Part shown: positions 1 through 12,029 of the stretch, one piece after another
Layout: every line of letters starts with the position of its first letter
How positions within the stretch are numbered: the stretch's first letter is position 1
Source: Axinella damicornis
Taxonomy: Eukaryota; Porifera; Demospongiae; Axinellida; Axinellidae
Direction of reading: 5' to 3'
DNA: 64,000 bases
NCBI GenBank assembly: GCA_963931865.1
Contig: OZ007508.1
Location: forward strand, 1,521,961 to 1,585,960
The notes under the pieces: model-generated
What the model was told of the DNA's origin: nothing
The model's database searches: none
Seen by the model: only the letters and a program-made list of their open reading frames with translations
Translations under genes and position numbers: made by a program

Positions 1-760
1 GTGCAACCATGTTTAGCCTTGTGTCCGTGTTTAACCCTGCGGCCATATTCAGCCCCTCTTCCAAGCCAACCTCCCACATAGCTTATGTTGCTTGGATAGG
101 GAGTAGATTGTAATACAAGCTTGAAGCTATCAGTGGTATTCTGTAGTGAGGTCTTAATCGAATTGAATTTGCCACAAAATGTTGACTGGATTTAAGCATG
201 CCTGAGCTATTGTGCGACCATGTTTAGCCTCACCGACCATGTTTAACCCTGCCACCCACTTCCAAGCCAACCTCCCACATAGCTTATGTTGCTTGATTAG
301 CTAAAACAAATGTTGGGGTACGTAAATTATGATACGTAGAAGCTTGAAGCCATGTTCTTTATTGGAGGTGTTTCACTACACGGTGTTAGCTTGATTGAAT
401 ATGCCGCAAGATGTTGACTGGACTTAGATACCAGAGCTAGTGGGTGACCATGTTTAGCCCCGTATCCAAGCCAACCTCCCACATAGCTTACGTTGCTTAG
501 ATAGCGATTCCAGCCTTACTTGAATATTGTTGAAGGTGTTAACTGGATTGAATTTGCCGCAAGATGTTGACAGGACGTAAATACCAGAGCTAGTGGGTGA
601 CCATGTTTAGCCCCGTACCCGTATTTAGGCCAACCTCCCACATAGGTTTACTTTGCAACAAATATGGAGGAGATTGATGATGCTTGAAGCTAGCTGGAAT
701 TCTGGAAGTGTTAACTCGATTGAATATACCACACAAGCTCATAACATGTACATAAGTGGG
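1..760. repeat. Tandem repeat block A, about 200-bp unit, four copies
   Basis: The phrase CCAAGCCAACCTCCCACATA recurs near 61, 262 and 467, with a variant near 628. Each copy is preceded by ACCATGTTTAGCC-like sequence and followed by diverged TTGACTGGA/TTGAATATG segments. Copies have drifted, so this is an old satellite-like array. It begins at the window edge and may continue outside. Confidence 0.8.
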
Positions 761-769
761 CACCAGTTA

Positions 770-1260
770 CGCCGGGACTCAAAACTTTATGCAAGGGAGT
801 GAGATTAATGGAATAGTGTGTGTACTGGATGCACACAGCTGGCCGGAAGGTGGCATACCTGGACGCTTCTTTGGGTCAAGCCTCCGTGCCGAGGTGTGGC
901 TTGTAGACACACATGTTGGTAAAACATTTACTGCGAGAATTTGAATTTGGGTATGTGACTGCAGCTTGTGTGTGTTCTGGACGCACACAGCCTGCCAGAA
1001 GGTGATGTAACTGAACATTCCTCAAGACTCCGTGCAGAGGTGTGACTTGCAGACACGTGTTGGTAAAACAATTACTGAATTTGAGTATGTGACTACAGTT
1101 TGTGTGTGTACTGGACGCACAGCCTGCCGGAAGGTGATGTAACTGAACATTTCTTTTTGGCTCGAGACTGCATGCAAAGGAGTGTCTTGTAGACGTGTGT
1201 TGGTAAAACATTCGTTGTAAGAATTTATGTACGTGACTGCAGAGTTCATGCGCATACCGA
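770..1260. repeat. Tandem repeat block B, about 135-150-bp unit
   Basis: Three copies share a segment with GTGTGTACTGGACGCACA followed by a GCCTGCCGGAAGGTG-like motif (near 815, 967 and 1100). A second shared segment is TTGGTAAAACATT. Short frames read across it on both strands are repeat translations, not genes. Confidence 0.75.
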
Positions 1261-2930
1261 ACTCAGTTAGTCGGAAAGTAATAGACTTTACTGGAACCCA
1301 GATCTTGTTTCAGTGGCGTGACTGCAATTCACTTGTGTACAAGACGCAACCTGCTAGGAGCTGACCTGATAGCTTAATTGGCTAATTGGTTCATAGCTCT
1401 ACACTGAGTAGATTATGTTGGTGAAACTTTCCACAAGAGAACGGATTCTGTAGTTAGTGTGTGTACTAGACTTAGTTTGAATGGGGTACATACCTGACCA
1501 GCCTCATTATGTCAGAACATGCTCATAAGGTTTGAACACACTACCTTCATAATGGTCTAGACACACCTTCACAGGCGTCAGAGAGAAGGGCAGATTAATG
1601 GCACACACCTGCCTTGTCTGTGTGCATACCAGAACTGGACGCAGTTTAGTCGTGAAGTGTTACAGTGGCATGACTTCAGTTCGCATGTACGCTTGATTCA
1701 GCCTGCTGGAAGTTGACTCAATTAGTTAATTGGCTCTTAGCTCTACATTGATTAAGTGTGTGTTGGTTAAACATTGGCCACAAGAATGAATTTGAATGCA
1801 GGACTGTAGTTTGTGTGTGTACTAGACGGAGTTGGAATACAGTACGTATATACCTGGCTACCCTCATCAGGTTAGAACATGCTCATCAGGTTAGAGTACA
1901 CTCCCTCGTTGTGAACCAAACACACCCAAGTTGTCGTCAGAGGGAAGGGCAGTTTGGCAGCACACATCTGCCCTGTCTGTGTGCATACCGGATGCAGTTT
2001 AATCGTAAAGTGATAAGCTCAAATCTTGTTCCAGTGGCATGACTTCAGTTCACATGTGTACGTACCTGATGCAGCCTGCTGGAAGTTGACTTCACTGGCT
2101 CTTAGCTGTACATTAAGTGTGTGTGTTGGTTAAACATTTGGCCACAAGAATGAATTTGAGTGCAGGACTGTAGTTTGTGTGTGTACTAGACGTAGTTGGA
2201 ATACAGTAGTACCTGGCTACCCTCATCAGGTTAGAACATGCTCATCAGGTTACCTTCGATGTGAACCAAACACACCCAGGTTTGTCGTCAGAGGGAAGGG
2301 CAGTTTGGCAGCACACATCTGACCTGTCTGCGTGCATACCTCGTAAAGTGATAAGCTCAAATCTTGTTCCAGTGGCATGACTTCAGTTCACATGTGTCCG
2401 TACCTAATGCAGCCTGCTGGAAGTTGACTTCACTGGCTCTTAGCTGTACGTTAAGTGTGTGTGTTGGTTAAACATTTGGCCACAAGAATGAATTTGAGTG
2501 CAGGACTGTAGTTTGTGTGTGTACTAGACGTAGTTGGAATACAGTAGTTACCTGGCTACCCTCATCAGGTTGGAACATGCTCATCAGGTTAGAAAACCCT
2601 CCCTTCAGTGTGAACCAAACACACCCAGGTTTGGCAGCACACATCTGCCCTGTCTGTGTGCATACCGGATGCAGTTTAGTCATAAAGTGATAAGCTCAAA
2701 TCTTGTTTTAGTGGCATGACTTCAGTTCTTCACGTGTTTGTACCTGATGCAGCCTGCTGGAAGTTGACTTAACTGGCTCTTAGCTCTACATTGCTTAAGT
2801 GTGTGATTGGCCACAAGAATGAATTTGAGTGCAGGATTGTAGTTTGTATGTGTACTAGACGTAGTCATCAGGTTAGAACATGCTCAGCACCACACTCCCT
2901 TCAGTGTGAACCGAACACACCCAGGTACGT
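1260..2930. repeat. Tandem repeat block C, about 340-370-bp unit, four to five copies
   Basis: Shared landmarks are CAGCCTGCTGGAAGTTGAC (near 1700, 2072, 2412 and 2752), CTCATCAGGTTAGAACATGC, and CAAGAATGAATTTGAGTGCA. The unit looks like an expanded relative of block B, since both contain a CAGCCTGC-GGAAG core. Copies are diverged by substitutions and small deletions. Confidence 0.8.
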
Positions 2931-3649
2931 CAGAGACCAATCTGCAATCCTTGATAGCAAACTCTCGTGCACCTCACCATTCATGGGAGAATTCGTGACA
3001 ATTGGAGCACAAATAAGGAGCGGACGTAGAACAAGTACAAGTATTGGGGTCCCCCTAACGGTATATGGAGACAAGTTCAGCCAAAAGTGATCGCTAAGCA
3101 GTACGCAAACATGCGACATGGTCTTGTTGTCACAAAAATACTGGTCGTTTATTTGGTCTTCAGGTGCTCCAGTGAGCCAGGAGATAACACACCTTGTACC
3201 ACAGCAGCCCTACAAATACACAAACCAAATGCACATATGTCCGATAAACCTTCGTGGATCACGTAACCTCTCCATATTTAAATCAAACCATGGAATTGCA
3301 TTGTGAGATTTTGTAGAGGATGCAAAAATTAGAACAAAATACCCACTTTGTGGGTTGCTAGTTTTATTCACATGCAATAATTACGTTTTTGCCTTCGAAA
3401 CAAAATGTGTACATGCAATCAAAACCAATCAGTATTCTGTTTATGCATGATATAAAATTGTGCCAAGGAATTTGTACTGCTCTTGCATACGTTGGTTACA
3501 TATGTACGTATGAGCTACGCTCCACCTCGTCAGATCAAAGGCAGTTTTTTCCTCCAAGCTCAAGCTCCAAAGGGGAGGAGGGGTATAATAAGACAGCACT
3601 TTACGATGTTCTTCGCAGTTCAGTTTTCTGTGATACAGTTCTTTCTTTC

Positions 3650-3870
3650 TCTGACTTCATGGAAAATTTGTATGACATCTTATATGACATCACTGAAAAA
3701 TTTGTATGACATCACGGAATATATGATATAAAGGAAAATTTGTATGACATCATAGAAAATTTGTATGTCTTATATGACATCACTGAAAATTTTGTATGAC
3801 ATTACGGAATATATGATATAAAGGAAAAATTGTACGACATCACTAATAATTCATGCGACATCTTATCACC
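3650..3870. repeat. AT-rich minisatellite with GTATGACAT core
   Basis: AAAATTTGTATGACATC recurs about six times, alternating with TTATATGACATCACTG and ACGGAATATATGATATAAAGG segments. It is a higher-order tandem array, not coding. Confidence 0.75.
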
Positions 3871-4435
3871 TGGAGTGATCAGCTTATTATCTGTACCATT
3901 ATGACATTACATCATCAATCAGTAAGATAATTGGTCCAAAATTGTAGAATATATGTTCAGTAGCGGTTTACTTTCTGAAAGCCTTACATATGACTGCAAT
4001 GTACAAAGGTTCTTATCTAGGTATGTTGCTACTGGTGTGTGTGGAAGTGGTGTAAGTCAGACAGACCATATCCTGTCAGGTTGTGCCATCCTCATTCATG
4101 TTTGACCTTCACCCTTCCCTTGTGGGATAGCTACAGGCATCCTTGTGGTCTTACAGGAAGGAACAAGGTCAAACAAGATACTAGTGAAAATGCCACAACT
4201 GTGGGTGCGTGGGTGGGCGTATGTCTGTGTGTGGTCTGGATGGTGGTCCCCTAGGCTTCCACACTAACTTCCTATGTGAATCCCCAACATTCTGATGCAT
4301 CTTGTAATGCCCTCTATGATATCATGATATCATGATAATTACTGCTACTGTATATCAATTGTGGATATAATTATTGTTACAACTCTAAGTAGACACCAAC
4401 ATACCAAACTATTCTCACAGATGCATCAAAGGTTA

Positions 4436-4748
4436 TGAGGGTCCTAGTAATCTTTAGCAATATCCCCAGTAATCAATAATCTCTAGCCATATCTCCAGTA
4501 CTCTCTAGTAATCTCTAGCCATATCCCCAGTAATCTCTAGTAATCTCTAGCCATACATGTATCTCCAGTACTCTCTAGTAATCTCTAGCCATATCTCCAG
4601 TAATCTCTAGTAATCTCTAGCCATATCCCCAGTAATCTCTAGTAATCTCTAGCCATATCTCCAGTACTCTCTAGTAATCTCTAGCCATATCCCCAGTAAT
4701 CTCTAGTAATCTCTAGCCATATCTCCAGTACTCTCTAGTAATCTCTAC
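4436..4748. repeat. Minisatellite with CTCTAGTAATCTCTAGCCAT core
   Basis: About nine near-identical units alternate between CCATATCCCCAGTAAT and CCATATCTCCAGTACT variants. This gives a roughly 32-bp unit organised as a 64-bp higher-order pair. Confidence 0.9.
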
Positions 4749-5184
4749 GTAGCAATCCTGCAGATACATCAAAAGTGTTGATGGTCCTAGAGTCATCGAC
4801 ACATTGTTGAAGCAGGCCTTGCTTAACGGATTTGTATCTGTACTTTAAGGGGCTTCTTGAAGTCGTTGCTATGACAACAGGTAACCTTGTCTACACATTC
4901 TGCAGGATGCAGGTGTACTGAAACAACTTTGTGACAGAGTGCTTGTTCATGTGATTGACACTTTCATATAACCCCTCCAGCATTTAACCCCTCCAACTTT
5001 TGACCCCTTTCTTACCGCTGAGTCGGTGCCTGCAGATGAAGACCAAGAAGAACAGTGGCTAGTTAAGACTTACTTGTGATCATGTGTCGGTCAATCTCAT
5101 GACTTTTTGCAAGGTGTAGGAAGTTGTGACAGTCTTGCGAATGTGAGACATTCTTCTCTTATTGCGTTAGTGCTCCTTTGCTTC

Positions 5185-5445
5185 TAGCAGGAACTATGTC
5201 ACATCCTACGTACGTATGTTGTCAGGTGTTGTACGTGACAGTCTTTCCGCTGTTCATCCATTGGATGGAAGAGAAGTCTGTCACATGTGCTATCGAGTTA
5301 CACGATGGTACAAGCAGGAATGAAATCATGTCGCGTCCTACGAATATTCTCAGGCGCAGTACGTGACCATATTTCCGCTCTCCTTCTTGCCTCGTGCACT
5401 GGAAGGATGAGAAACCTGTCACATCTGTTATCGAGTTACAGTCCT
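5185..5445. repeat. Two-copy tandem duplication, about 125-bp unit
   Basis: The segment starting AGCAGGAACTATGTCACATC is repeated as AGCAGGAATGAAATCATGTC. Both copies end with a CTGTCACAT..TATCGAGTTACA phrase. Copies have diverged, and the overlapping short frames are not credible genes. Confidence 0.65.
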
Positions 5446-5934
5446 AATTTGCAGTGCATTCCACAGAGTCAGGGCAGTACACAATGCAATGGCCGCTCAT
5501 TATGTCCTCCATGGTCTCTGTTTATATCTCATGTCAACATTGAGGTCACAGGGGTTGAGGTTAGAGCTTCTACACTTCCAGTTTTTGACCACTTACAGTA
5601 TTACAGTATGATTTAAACATACAGCAAAAATGGACGTGTAGAAGGTGTCCTGGGAATGAGGCTAGCTGCAGAGATCAAAATATGCGGCGTATTTTGAGGA
5701 GCGAACCTGGGACCAAGGCTGAAACTGACTGTGAGGTTTGACTACTCACATGTCAGAAAATTTTAATGTACATAATATTGCACAGCTGTGTATACAGACA
5801 CCTTCAGCAACATACAGACACCTTCAGCAACGAAAGCCTCCAGTTCGGATGGTGGTATAACCAGAAGGTTTCTTTTACTTTGGCCTGGAAGTTTACTTTC
5901 CATAACCAGAAGTTTACTTTCAAGAACCGGACAT

Positions 5935-6135
5935 TTACTGGAAGTATACTGGAAGTGTACACGAAGTGTACTGGAAGTGTACTGGAAGTGTACTGGAAGT
6001 ATACTGGAAGTGTACTGGAAGTTTACTGGAAGTGTACTGGAAGTGTACTGGAAGTGTACTGGAAGTATACTGGAAGTGTATTGGATGTTTACTGGAAGTG
6101 TATTGGATGTTTACTGGAAGTGTACTGGATGTTTG
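5935..6135. repeat. 11-bp minisatellite (GGAAGTGTACT)n
   Basis: About 17 units of GGAAGTGTACT, with variants GGAAGTATACT and GGATGTTTACT, run head to tail. Because 11 is not a multiple of three and the unit has no stop in the + frames, all three + frames stay open across the array and give overlapping 11-residue repeats. This explains the overlapping open frames at 5766-6288 without any gene. Confidence 0.9.
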
Positions 6136-6399
6136 CTATCAAGAATCAGAAGTCTACTAGAAGAGAACCAGAAGTTTGCTTTCAAAGAACTGGAAGGCTT
6201 CTCACACTGGTTTTGTATGTACCCCAGTTTCCGAAATGTTCCAGGAACTTCACTTAAGTCTTCCAGAGCTTCATTTTTGACAGAGTAGTAGAAATGGTTT
6301 CTGCAGACGGGCATCATTTTGCACACAATGTCCAAGAACTAATTGTTGTTAAAAGTTGCTAAGCACAGTAACACGACGGGGTTATAAGGCTGCATATGC

Positions 6400-6535
6400 T
6401 CATTCCCAGGCGCCTGGGAACGAGGCTGAAGGCTTAAGGCTGCATAGCCTCGTTCCCAGGCGCCTGGGAATGAGGCTGAAGGCTGCATAGCCTCGTTCCC
6501 AGGCGCCTGGGAATGGAACATGGCTGAAGGCTGCA
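6400..6535. repeat. Clustered foldback motifs of the TAGCCTCGTTCCCAGGC family
   Basis: Three near-identical units join CCTCGTTCCCAGGC with its complement GCCTGGGAACGAGG around a short axis, separated by GAAGGCTGCATAG. The same inverted terminal motif occurs at many other places in the window: 14125, 18514-19097, 23209-23241, 24452-24494, 29165, 36045, 46629-46741 and 48870-48930. Confidence 0.8.
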
Positions 6536-6640
6536 TAGCTATCGTACCAGCTGAATCAGATTAGACAATGTGTTAATCAGCCCCATTGAGCGTGGTTTCG
6601 GTACGAAGCACTGGTGAAAGGAAGAGCCGAACTCCTCAGT

Positions 6641-7590
6641 GGCTGCCACAGAATTAGTGTGAAGCCGTTTGCCTCACCGGACGGTCTCGGTCTGCTGAGA
6701 TGCCATGTATGGTGTGTTCTCTTATGTACAGCAACCATGTATGGAGCTGCCGTGTGGCTGAACGGAGCTTGAAAGACAAGAAAGTGGATAATTACACCTG
6801 AATGTTGACACAGGTGACCTGAGGACTAGCAAATAATGGCTGAACATGCCGTGCATTCTTAGACACAATATCATCGTACACACTTCTTAGAGATCAAGCT
6901 CTTTCCTCTTCAGCAAATTAGCCCTTCACGGTCTATGTATGCCCAAACTCATTCCACTTCATCATTTTAACCCTTCTTAGTCTAAGCATAACTCACCAAA
7001 TTAACCCTTCATAGTCTATGCCCTAACTCAACAAAGTAACCCTTTACCATCTATGCGCACACCCAAGCTCCTTCCACTTTAACAAACATTGTCTGTGCCC
7101 AAGCTCATTCAGAAATTAACCCTTCCACTAATTAAGTAGGGCTCACTACGCCATGTCAGTAAATTATGTTATGGAATAGGTAATTTATTGCAGTCACACA
7201 AAATATTTTGGGGCTCATGTTGTTACATGTATAAGTCAAGATCTAGTGCTTTGACAATACCCCAAGATATCCAGCATTGTGAGGCAGTGATTGCTGTAAT
7301 CTAATTTGCTGAAGTGGAAGAAGCTTGATTTCCTGGAATTTGAAAGTTATGTATTATGGTATTGTCCCAAGAATGCATGGTATTTCATCAATCACTGTCT
7401 GGTCTTCAGGCCCTTTGCCTCAACATTCAGGCATAATTATCCACTTTCTTGTCTTTCAAGCTAGCCACCTCTCCGTTCAGCCACATGGCTGCTCCATACA
7501 TGGTTGTTGTACGTACATAAGAATCCATACCATACACGGCAGACCGTCCGGTGAGGTATTGAAGCAACTTTTACTTTCACTAAGCTGCAA
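6641..7590. mobile_element. Large foldback element with arms of about 270 bp
   Basis: The left arm (about 6641-6925) is complementary to the right arm (about 7300-7590). Examples are CTTGAAAGACAAGAAAGTGG against CCACTTTCTTGTCTTTCAAG, CTCACCGGACGGTCT against AGACCGTCCGGTGAG, and CAGCAAATTAG against CTAATTTGCTG. The spacer carries degenerate repeats around TTAACCCTTC..TCTATG. This is the shape of a non-autonomous foldback transposon. I could not define a target duplication, so the limits are approximate. Confidence 0.7.
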
Positions 7591-7639
7591 GCCATTGCTG
7601 CAATCTAGTGAAGCTCGCTGATGCTTGATCTATCCGAGC

Positions 7640-7725
7640 CTCGGCCCCAGACCCAAACCAACTGCAGCACGGATACTGGAAGCGATCCGCACTGCGGTTG
7701 GTTTGGATCTGGGGCCGAGACGTGA
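7640..7725. repeat. Short inverted repeat (CTCGGCCCCAGA...)
   Basis: CTCGGCCCCAGACCCAAACC is followed after about 35 bp by its near-complement GGTTTGGATCTGGGGCCGAG. It could form a hairpin, probably as a remnant of a small foldback element. Confidence 0.7.
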
Positions 7726-7918
7726 TCTATCTGTCTATGTAGGAAGATACTTGGGGCATTGTGCACGACGAACGAAGCTAGCTTAGTACTTGACATACGT
7801 ATACCCCACCTACTATATACGTAGGTAGTATCTTACCTGATGCTCACAGCCGATATTTTCATTCCCTTTGCTTTTCTGGGCTCTACGTATATTCGGAGGA
7901 TTAAACGACCACACTTGA

Positions 7919-8032
7919 TAGATGTACCGGTCCAAGTTGTTTTGCCGTTGGAGCTTGGGAGCAAGGCAGGGAGCGATGTACCGGTTCCCCAAGTTGTTTT
8001 GCCGTTGGAGTTCGGGAGCAAGGCAGGAATGA
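7919..8032. repeat. Two-copy tandem duplication, about 57 bp
   Basis: GATGTACCGGT..CAAGTTGTTTTGCCGTTGGAG..GGGAGCAAGGCAGG occurs twice head to tail with a few differences. Confidence 0.8.
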
Positions 8033-8606
8033 CAAGTAGCTTCAACAATGCAAACTGTTCCCTAGCCTCAGTCCCAGGCACACTAATCACCCCGTAATAA
8101 GGTGTGATCACATGACGTCTGTTTCAGAAGTGTGACTCTCCTTCATTGATCGCTTGAATGATGACTCACCAGATGTTGACAGTTTTCTCATGATTATTAC
8201 CAGGCGCTCTGTGTTGGTGAGAGAACGGGACCGAGGGTAGCGCTTCCTAGCAGTAGGTCATATGACAGCCTCCTGCAACAACCCAAGCGGATGTTATCCC
8301 AGTAGTGAACAAGTGAGTCTTTAAAAGACTTGATGTGTCTCGGCACGACTTGGTATTAGCTAGAATCACGCAGAGGACATGGCAGCTGCTTAACCCTTTA
8401 TTATGACTGCAAAACCTGTTAGCTATGAGACTTTCAGCTTAAGTGAGCGTCAATATCCTTGGAGGTTCTGTGTGAGCAAGGGGTGGGTCAGGAATGTTCA
8501 CCCAAAGGGTGAAAGCAGTATGGTCGTGTCTGGGCTTGATGTTTAGTCAACACCTTGGCCAATTCTTTCGGCACTTATCTATAGGCCTATAGCTAGCTAG
8601 CTAGAG

Positions 8607-8735
8607 CTGGTATGCACTTGGGATGGCTGAGTGCAGCACACTGGATGGGTGAGTATGCACTTGGGTGAGTGCAGCACACTGGATGGGTGAGTATGCACTT
8701 GGGATGGCTGAGTGCAGCACACTGGATGGGTGAGT
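8607..8735. repeat. Minisatellite GAGTGCAGCACACTGGATGG
   Basis: Three head-to-tail units of about 41-47 bp share GAGTGCAGCACACTGGATGG plus TGAGTATGCACTTGGG. Confidence 0.85.
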
Positions 8736-8971
8736 ATTCATTGTCCTGAATTAAGTATTAGAGCTAAGTAGCAGCAGTCTTGGTAAGAGGATTCATGAGC
8801 AGCCATGCAAACCCATAATCATTTATGAAGATCTACTTGCAGGCTATAAATATGTTTGACACCCTATTAAGGGTGTAGAGCATGCATGCAGCACTTGCGC
8901 GGGCGCATTGCGAAAAGCGACGTACCACCACGTACCACGTACGTACGTACGTACCTACGCATCCAGCACTG

Positions 8972-8997
8972 TGTCTCGGCACTTCGGTGCCGAGACA
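8972..8997. other. Perfect 11-bp hairpin with a UUCG tetraloop
   Basis: TGTCTCGGCAC, TTCG, GTGCCGAGACA form a perfect 11-bp stem. If transcribed from the + strand, the loop is closed as C(UUCG)G, an exceptionally stable RNA tetraloop. It is followed by a short A run. No surrounding RNA gene is recognised, so the function is unknown. Confidence 0.7.
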
Positions 8998-9794
8998 AAA
9001 ACCATGTTTACATTTTCATGTAGACCTCCCTCATATTTATGTCTCTGAGGCAATTACTACCCCACCCTCATGCTGTATTATAACCAATTAAAGTAGCATC
9101 TTTCAATTTCAACATTTTTTGTGGCATTAGAATGTGATCATGTTCGAGATAGGCAGGGAGATGAAAGGGTCAGAAGTTTAATGCAATCCACCTGACCATG
9201 CTAATGGTGGTTGAGGAAATTTTTATGTTTGGCTTACTTACCTTATAGACTCAGAAAGGAGCGTCACCATAAACCAGATTGGGTTGGACAGAAATAATTC
9301 AGTGCTGATCACCATTCAAGAATGTGGCTACAGAGTGGACTTGTTCGCAGGCCGTTCCCACCTCCAGTATCAGTATGCTACTCTGGAGGGGGGAGGCCTG
9401 GGAGATCTGGATCACATGCCGTGATGTCGGGTAGACACACGGTGGGTGGTACCTGACCATAATGATGCATCGACCCGTCCCTGGCATTGTGAACAACAAA
9501 CGGTATTGTTGCTGTCTTGCAAACGCTCTGGCATTCAGCCCTCGGACGGACATTATAACAAAGGACTTTGAGATTCTTCCTTGGCCACCACCCCATATTT
9601 ATGCTAATAAATGGTGCTAATGGTAGAAATTCAAATTCATAGTATTTCCACTACTCCAATTTAACAGTAGCCCAGGACACTTATTTTCTCTACCCGATTC
9701 CAGGAAATGCAAACAACACCAGTTCTGAGAAAGACTGATTTACAGAAGTACACATTCAATGTTAGTCAGTCAGATTGAGTGTGGGAACAAACCT

Positions 9795-10345
9795 GAAATG
9801 CTTTGCGTGGAAAGGAACTTGATGCCCGTTTCCCGGAATACAACAGTCCTTGGTCACAAACGCGTTTCTCGCGAAATTCAGCAGGCGTGGCATTGTGGTT
9901 GATGATGCCCATTTCCAGGAGTAGTCTATAGCCAAACACTCCGAATGCAGTGTGTGGCAAGGCAGTTGATGCCCATTTCCCGGAATTCAGCAGTCCTGTT
10001 ACAAACGAGTTTCGCGCGAAATTCAGTGGGTGTGGCATTTCGTTGATGATGCCCACTTCCTGGAATAGTCTATAGCCACAGCAATTACCAAACACTGGAA
10101 ATGTGGTGTGTGGCAGGCAGTAGAGGCCCATTTCCTGGAATAGTGTAGCCGCAACTGTCACAAACACTCCAAATGCAGCATGTGGCATGGCAGTTCAATA
10201 CCCTTTTCCAATACCCGTTTCCTGGAATAACAACAGTCCCGATTGATTCCTCTCCAAGCGATTGATTCCTCTCCAAGTGCAGCAGCATGGCAATTGCCCA
10301 TTTGTATATATTACCATGGTAGATCCATCTAATGGTAAAACTCAT
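9795..10345. repeat. Degenerate tandem repeats with TTTCCCGGAAT core
   Basis: Units share GATGCCCATTTCCCGGAATAC, CAGTCCT..CACAAACG, TTTCGCGCGAAATTCAG and AGTCTATAGCCA. Spacing of about 60-180 bp suggests a composite repeat. Minus-strand frames across it are repeat translations. Confidence 0.65.
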
Positions 10346-10927
10346 TACCTGGAATAGTCAGGAGTACCTGACATCACCACATGTGACCAGATCTCCCACA
10401 GGCCTTCTCCCTCCGTATTTGCATACTGCAAGTGGTCAGAGACTGTCAGTGGGCCTGGGAACAAGACTAGCTGCAGTTCAGGTATTCACTTACTGGCTGC
10501 CTTCCAATCAGAGAGCTATGAATAATTTTTCATAGCTTGAGTGAAGCCATTAAAATAACCTGAAATCCTAATCGCTACTGAAAGTAGTTGGCTGAAAACA
10601 ACATGTTGTGGTGCCCTGGTCCACTGAAAGCCAAAGGAGGAAGCACTTTCAGGTCAATTGCTGTGCTTGATAAGGTTCAATCAAGTGGTCTGTTGTCATT
10701 GATATGGTATGATGGCATATTGATCCAGGTGGCATCCCTTATCAGAATTTTCAAGGCTGCAGGAATTTTTTCGTTCTAAGCCTGAGGGTTACGTATGTAA
10801 ACTAGTTGTAATATCTTGGTAATAGCCTGTGTGAGATAGTGGAATGTCCATCATGTAGATAGAGTAATGGACATTGATGTGATAATGTCTGGGACTTTTG
10901 CTGCATAGCCCATTGGTACACCACAGG

Positions 10928-11083
10928 TACGACTACACACGCATACGCGCACACACACGCACTCACACGCATGCACACGCACACGCACGCACGCACATAC
11001 ATACACATACACACACATACGCACACACACACAAACACACACACACACTCATACACACTCGTACACACCCATACTCATGCACA
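10928..11083. repeat. CA-rich simple repeat running into the SND1 acceptor
   Basis: ACACGC/CACACA dinucleotide-rich sequence extends to within about 20 bp of the splice acceptor at 11084. It stands where a polypyrimidine tract would normally be. Frames on both strands (His/Thr-rich or Cys/Val-rich) are simple-repeat translations. Confidence 0.9.
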
Positions 11084-11084
11084 G

Positions 11085-11195
11085 GAGTACGTTACGCTGC
11101 AAGCTGTGACCGACAACTCCGACCTCGGAGAGAAGCTGATCCAAGAAGGACTCTTGAGGGCTGAAAGACGGAGGGAAAAGCGACTCTCAAAGCTG
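11085..11195 (+). CDS. SND1: SND1 (Tudor-SN) internal exon, C-terminal nuclease-like fold
   Basis: SND1 is a multi-domain staphylococcal-nuclease/Tudor protein acting in RISC, decay of edited double-stranded RNA and transcriptional co-activation. This 111-bp exon (37 codons, phase 0 at both ends) is flanked by ACAG and a GTACGT donor. It reads EYVTLQAVTDNSDLGEKL and continues into an R/K/E-rich helix. From memory, it aligns with the animal SND1 segment after the Tudor domain ([20 protein letters not shown] in vertebrates). The next two coding exons lie at 16923 and 32418 on the same strand in matching phase. Earlier exons are outside the window or not visible. Family assignment is strong because all three pieces match in order. 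Confidence 0.88.
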
Positions 11196-12029
11196 GTACG
11201 TGTGTGTATAGTGTACTGCTGTTTGGATGCACCACCTTCTTGATTGTGTCATGGTGATGTCATGGTGCTATCGTAGCGATGTCATGATGTCATGATGGTG
11301 ATCAAAGGAGTAGCAGCTGTAGGCTGTACATGAGGAGGAGAAATGTTGGCATCCTCTACCACAATTTATGTAGTGGCATAAAATATGCCGAAGAATTTCA
11401 CAAAATTGACAAACTCTGGGATGGAAATGCTGGTATTTGGCTACATTGTGCCCACAAAGCTGCCGAGCATCCTGTAATACACACATGCACCTAGCTACCT
11501 TCATTTGAACTACTTCTGTGTGGTTTTCCTCGAAGCACCACCACTGGATGATTGAAATAACAGTGGTTTTCAGTGTGCTACCAGTATACCACGCAGCCAG
11601 CAGAACCTGTAGGCCTTCCCACATGCTAGCTATGCTACCACAATATTGACAGAAGTCCTAATTGATTGTGGCCACTTCCTCACTGGAGATAAATCCCTGT
11701 TGCCATGGAGGCTGACCATGCATGCTTGCCTCACCTAGCCGAGGTAGCAAGACGGTGCCACTGTGATGTAACTGGAAGTTCTGTGTGAGCGTTTCTGTCT
11801 CCTTTTGGCGGCCATTGCTTGCTTCAGCCACTGTAAGCAGTGTAAGGAACTGAACCGTGTAGTGTTTACTCACGTGATCACGCACGAGGAGAACTTTTGT
11901 TGATCTGATCGAGTACAGTGAAGTGAAGCATGAGTTAGTGAAGCATGAATTAGATAACTGGAGCAATTGTTTGAGTTTATTACTGGCTGTGCATGACATC
12001 ACATTCATGCATGTTGATTTTCCTACTAG

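Larger units (their letters stand above)
1..11084. other. Gene-free left flank of SND1 (intron or intergenic)
   Basis: I recognise no coding exon here. The open frames are short, many lie on tandem repeats, and none resembles a known family. Because the first SND1 exon in the window is internal (it starts at a splice acceptor in the last nuclease-like domain), this stretch is at least partly the preceding SND1 intron, of unknown length. Repeats inside it are listed separately. Stretches 2931-3640, 4750-5180 and 9000-9790 show nothing I can name. Confidence 0.6.

Noticed and set aside
5766..6288. Two overlapping frames of 163 and 166 residues with LEVYWKCTGSV repeats
   Set aside because: Produced by the 11-bp minisatellite, which has no stops in any forward frame.
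10802..11243. Open frames rich in His/Thr or Cys/Val
   Set aside because: Translations of the CA repeat; only 11085-11195 within this span is a real exon.
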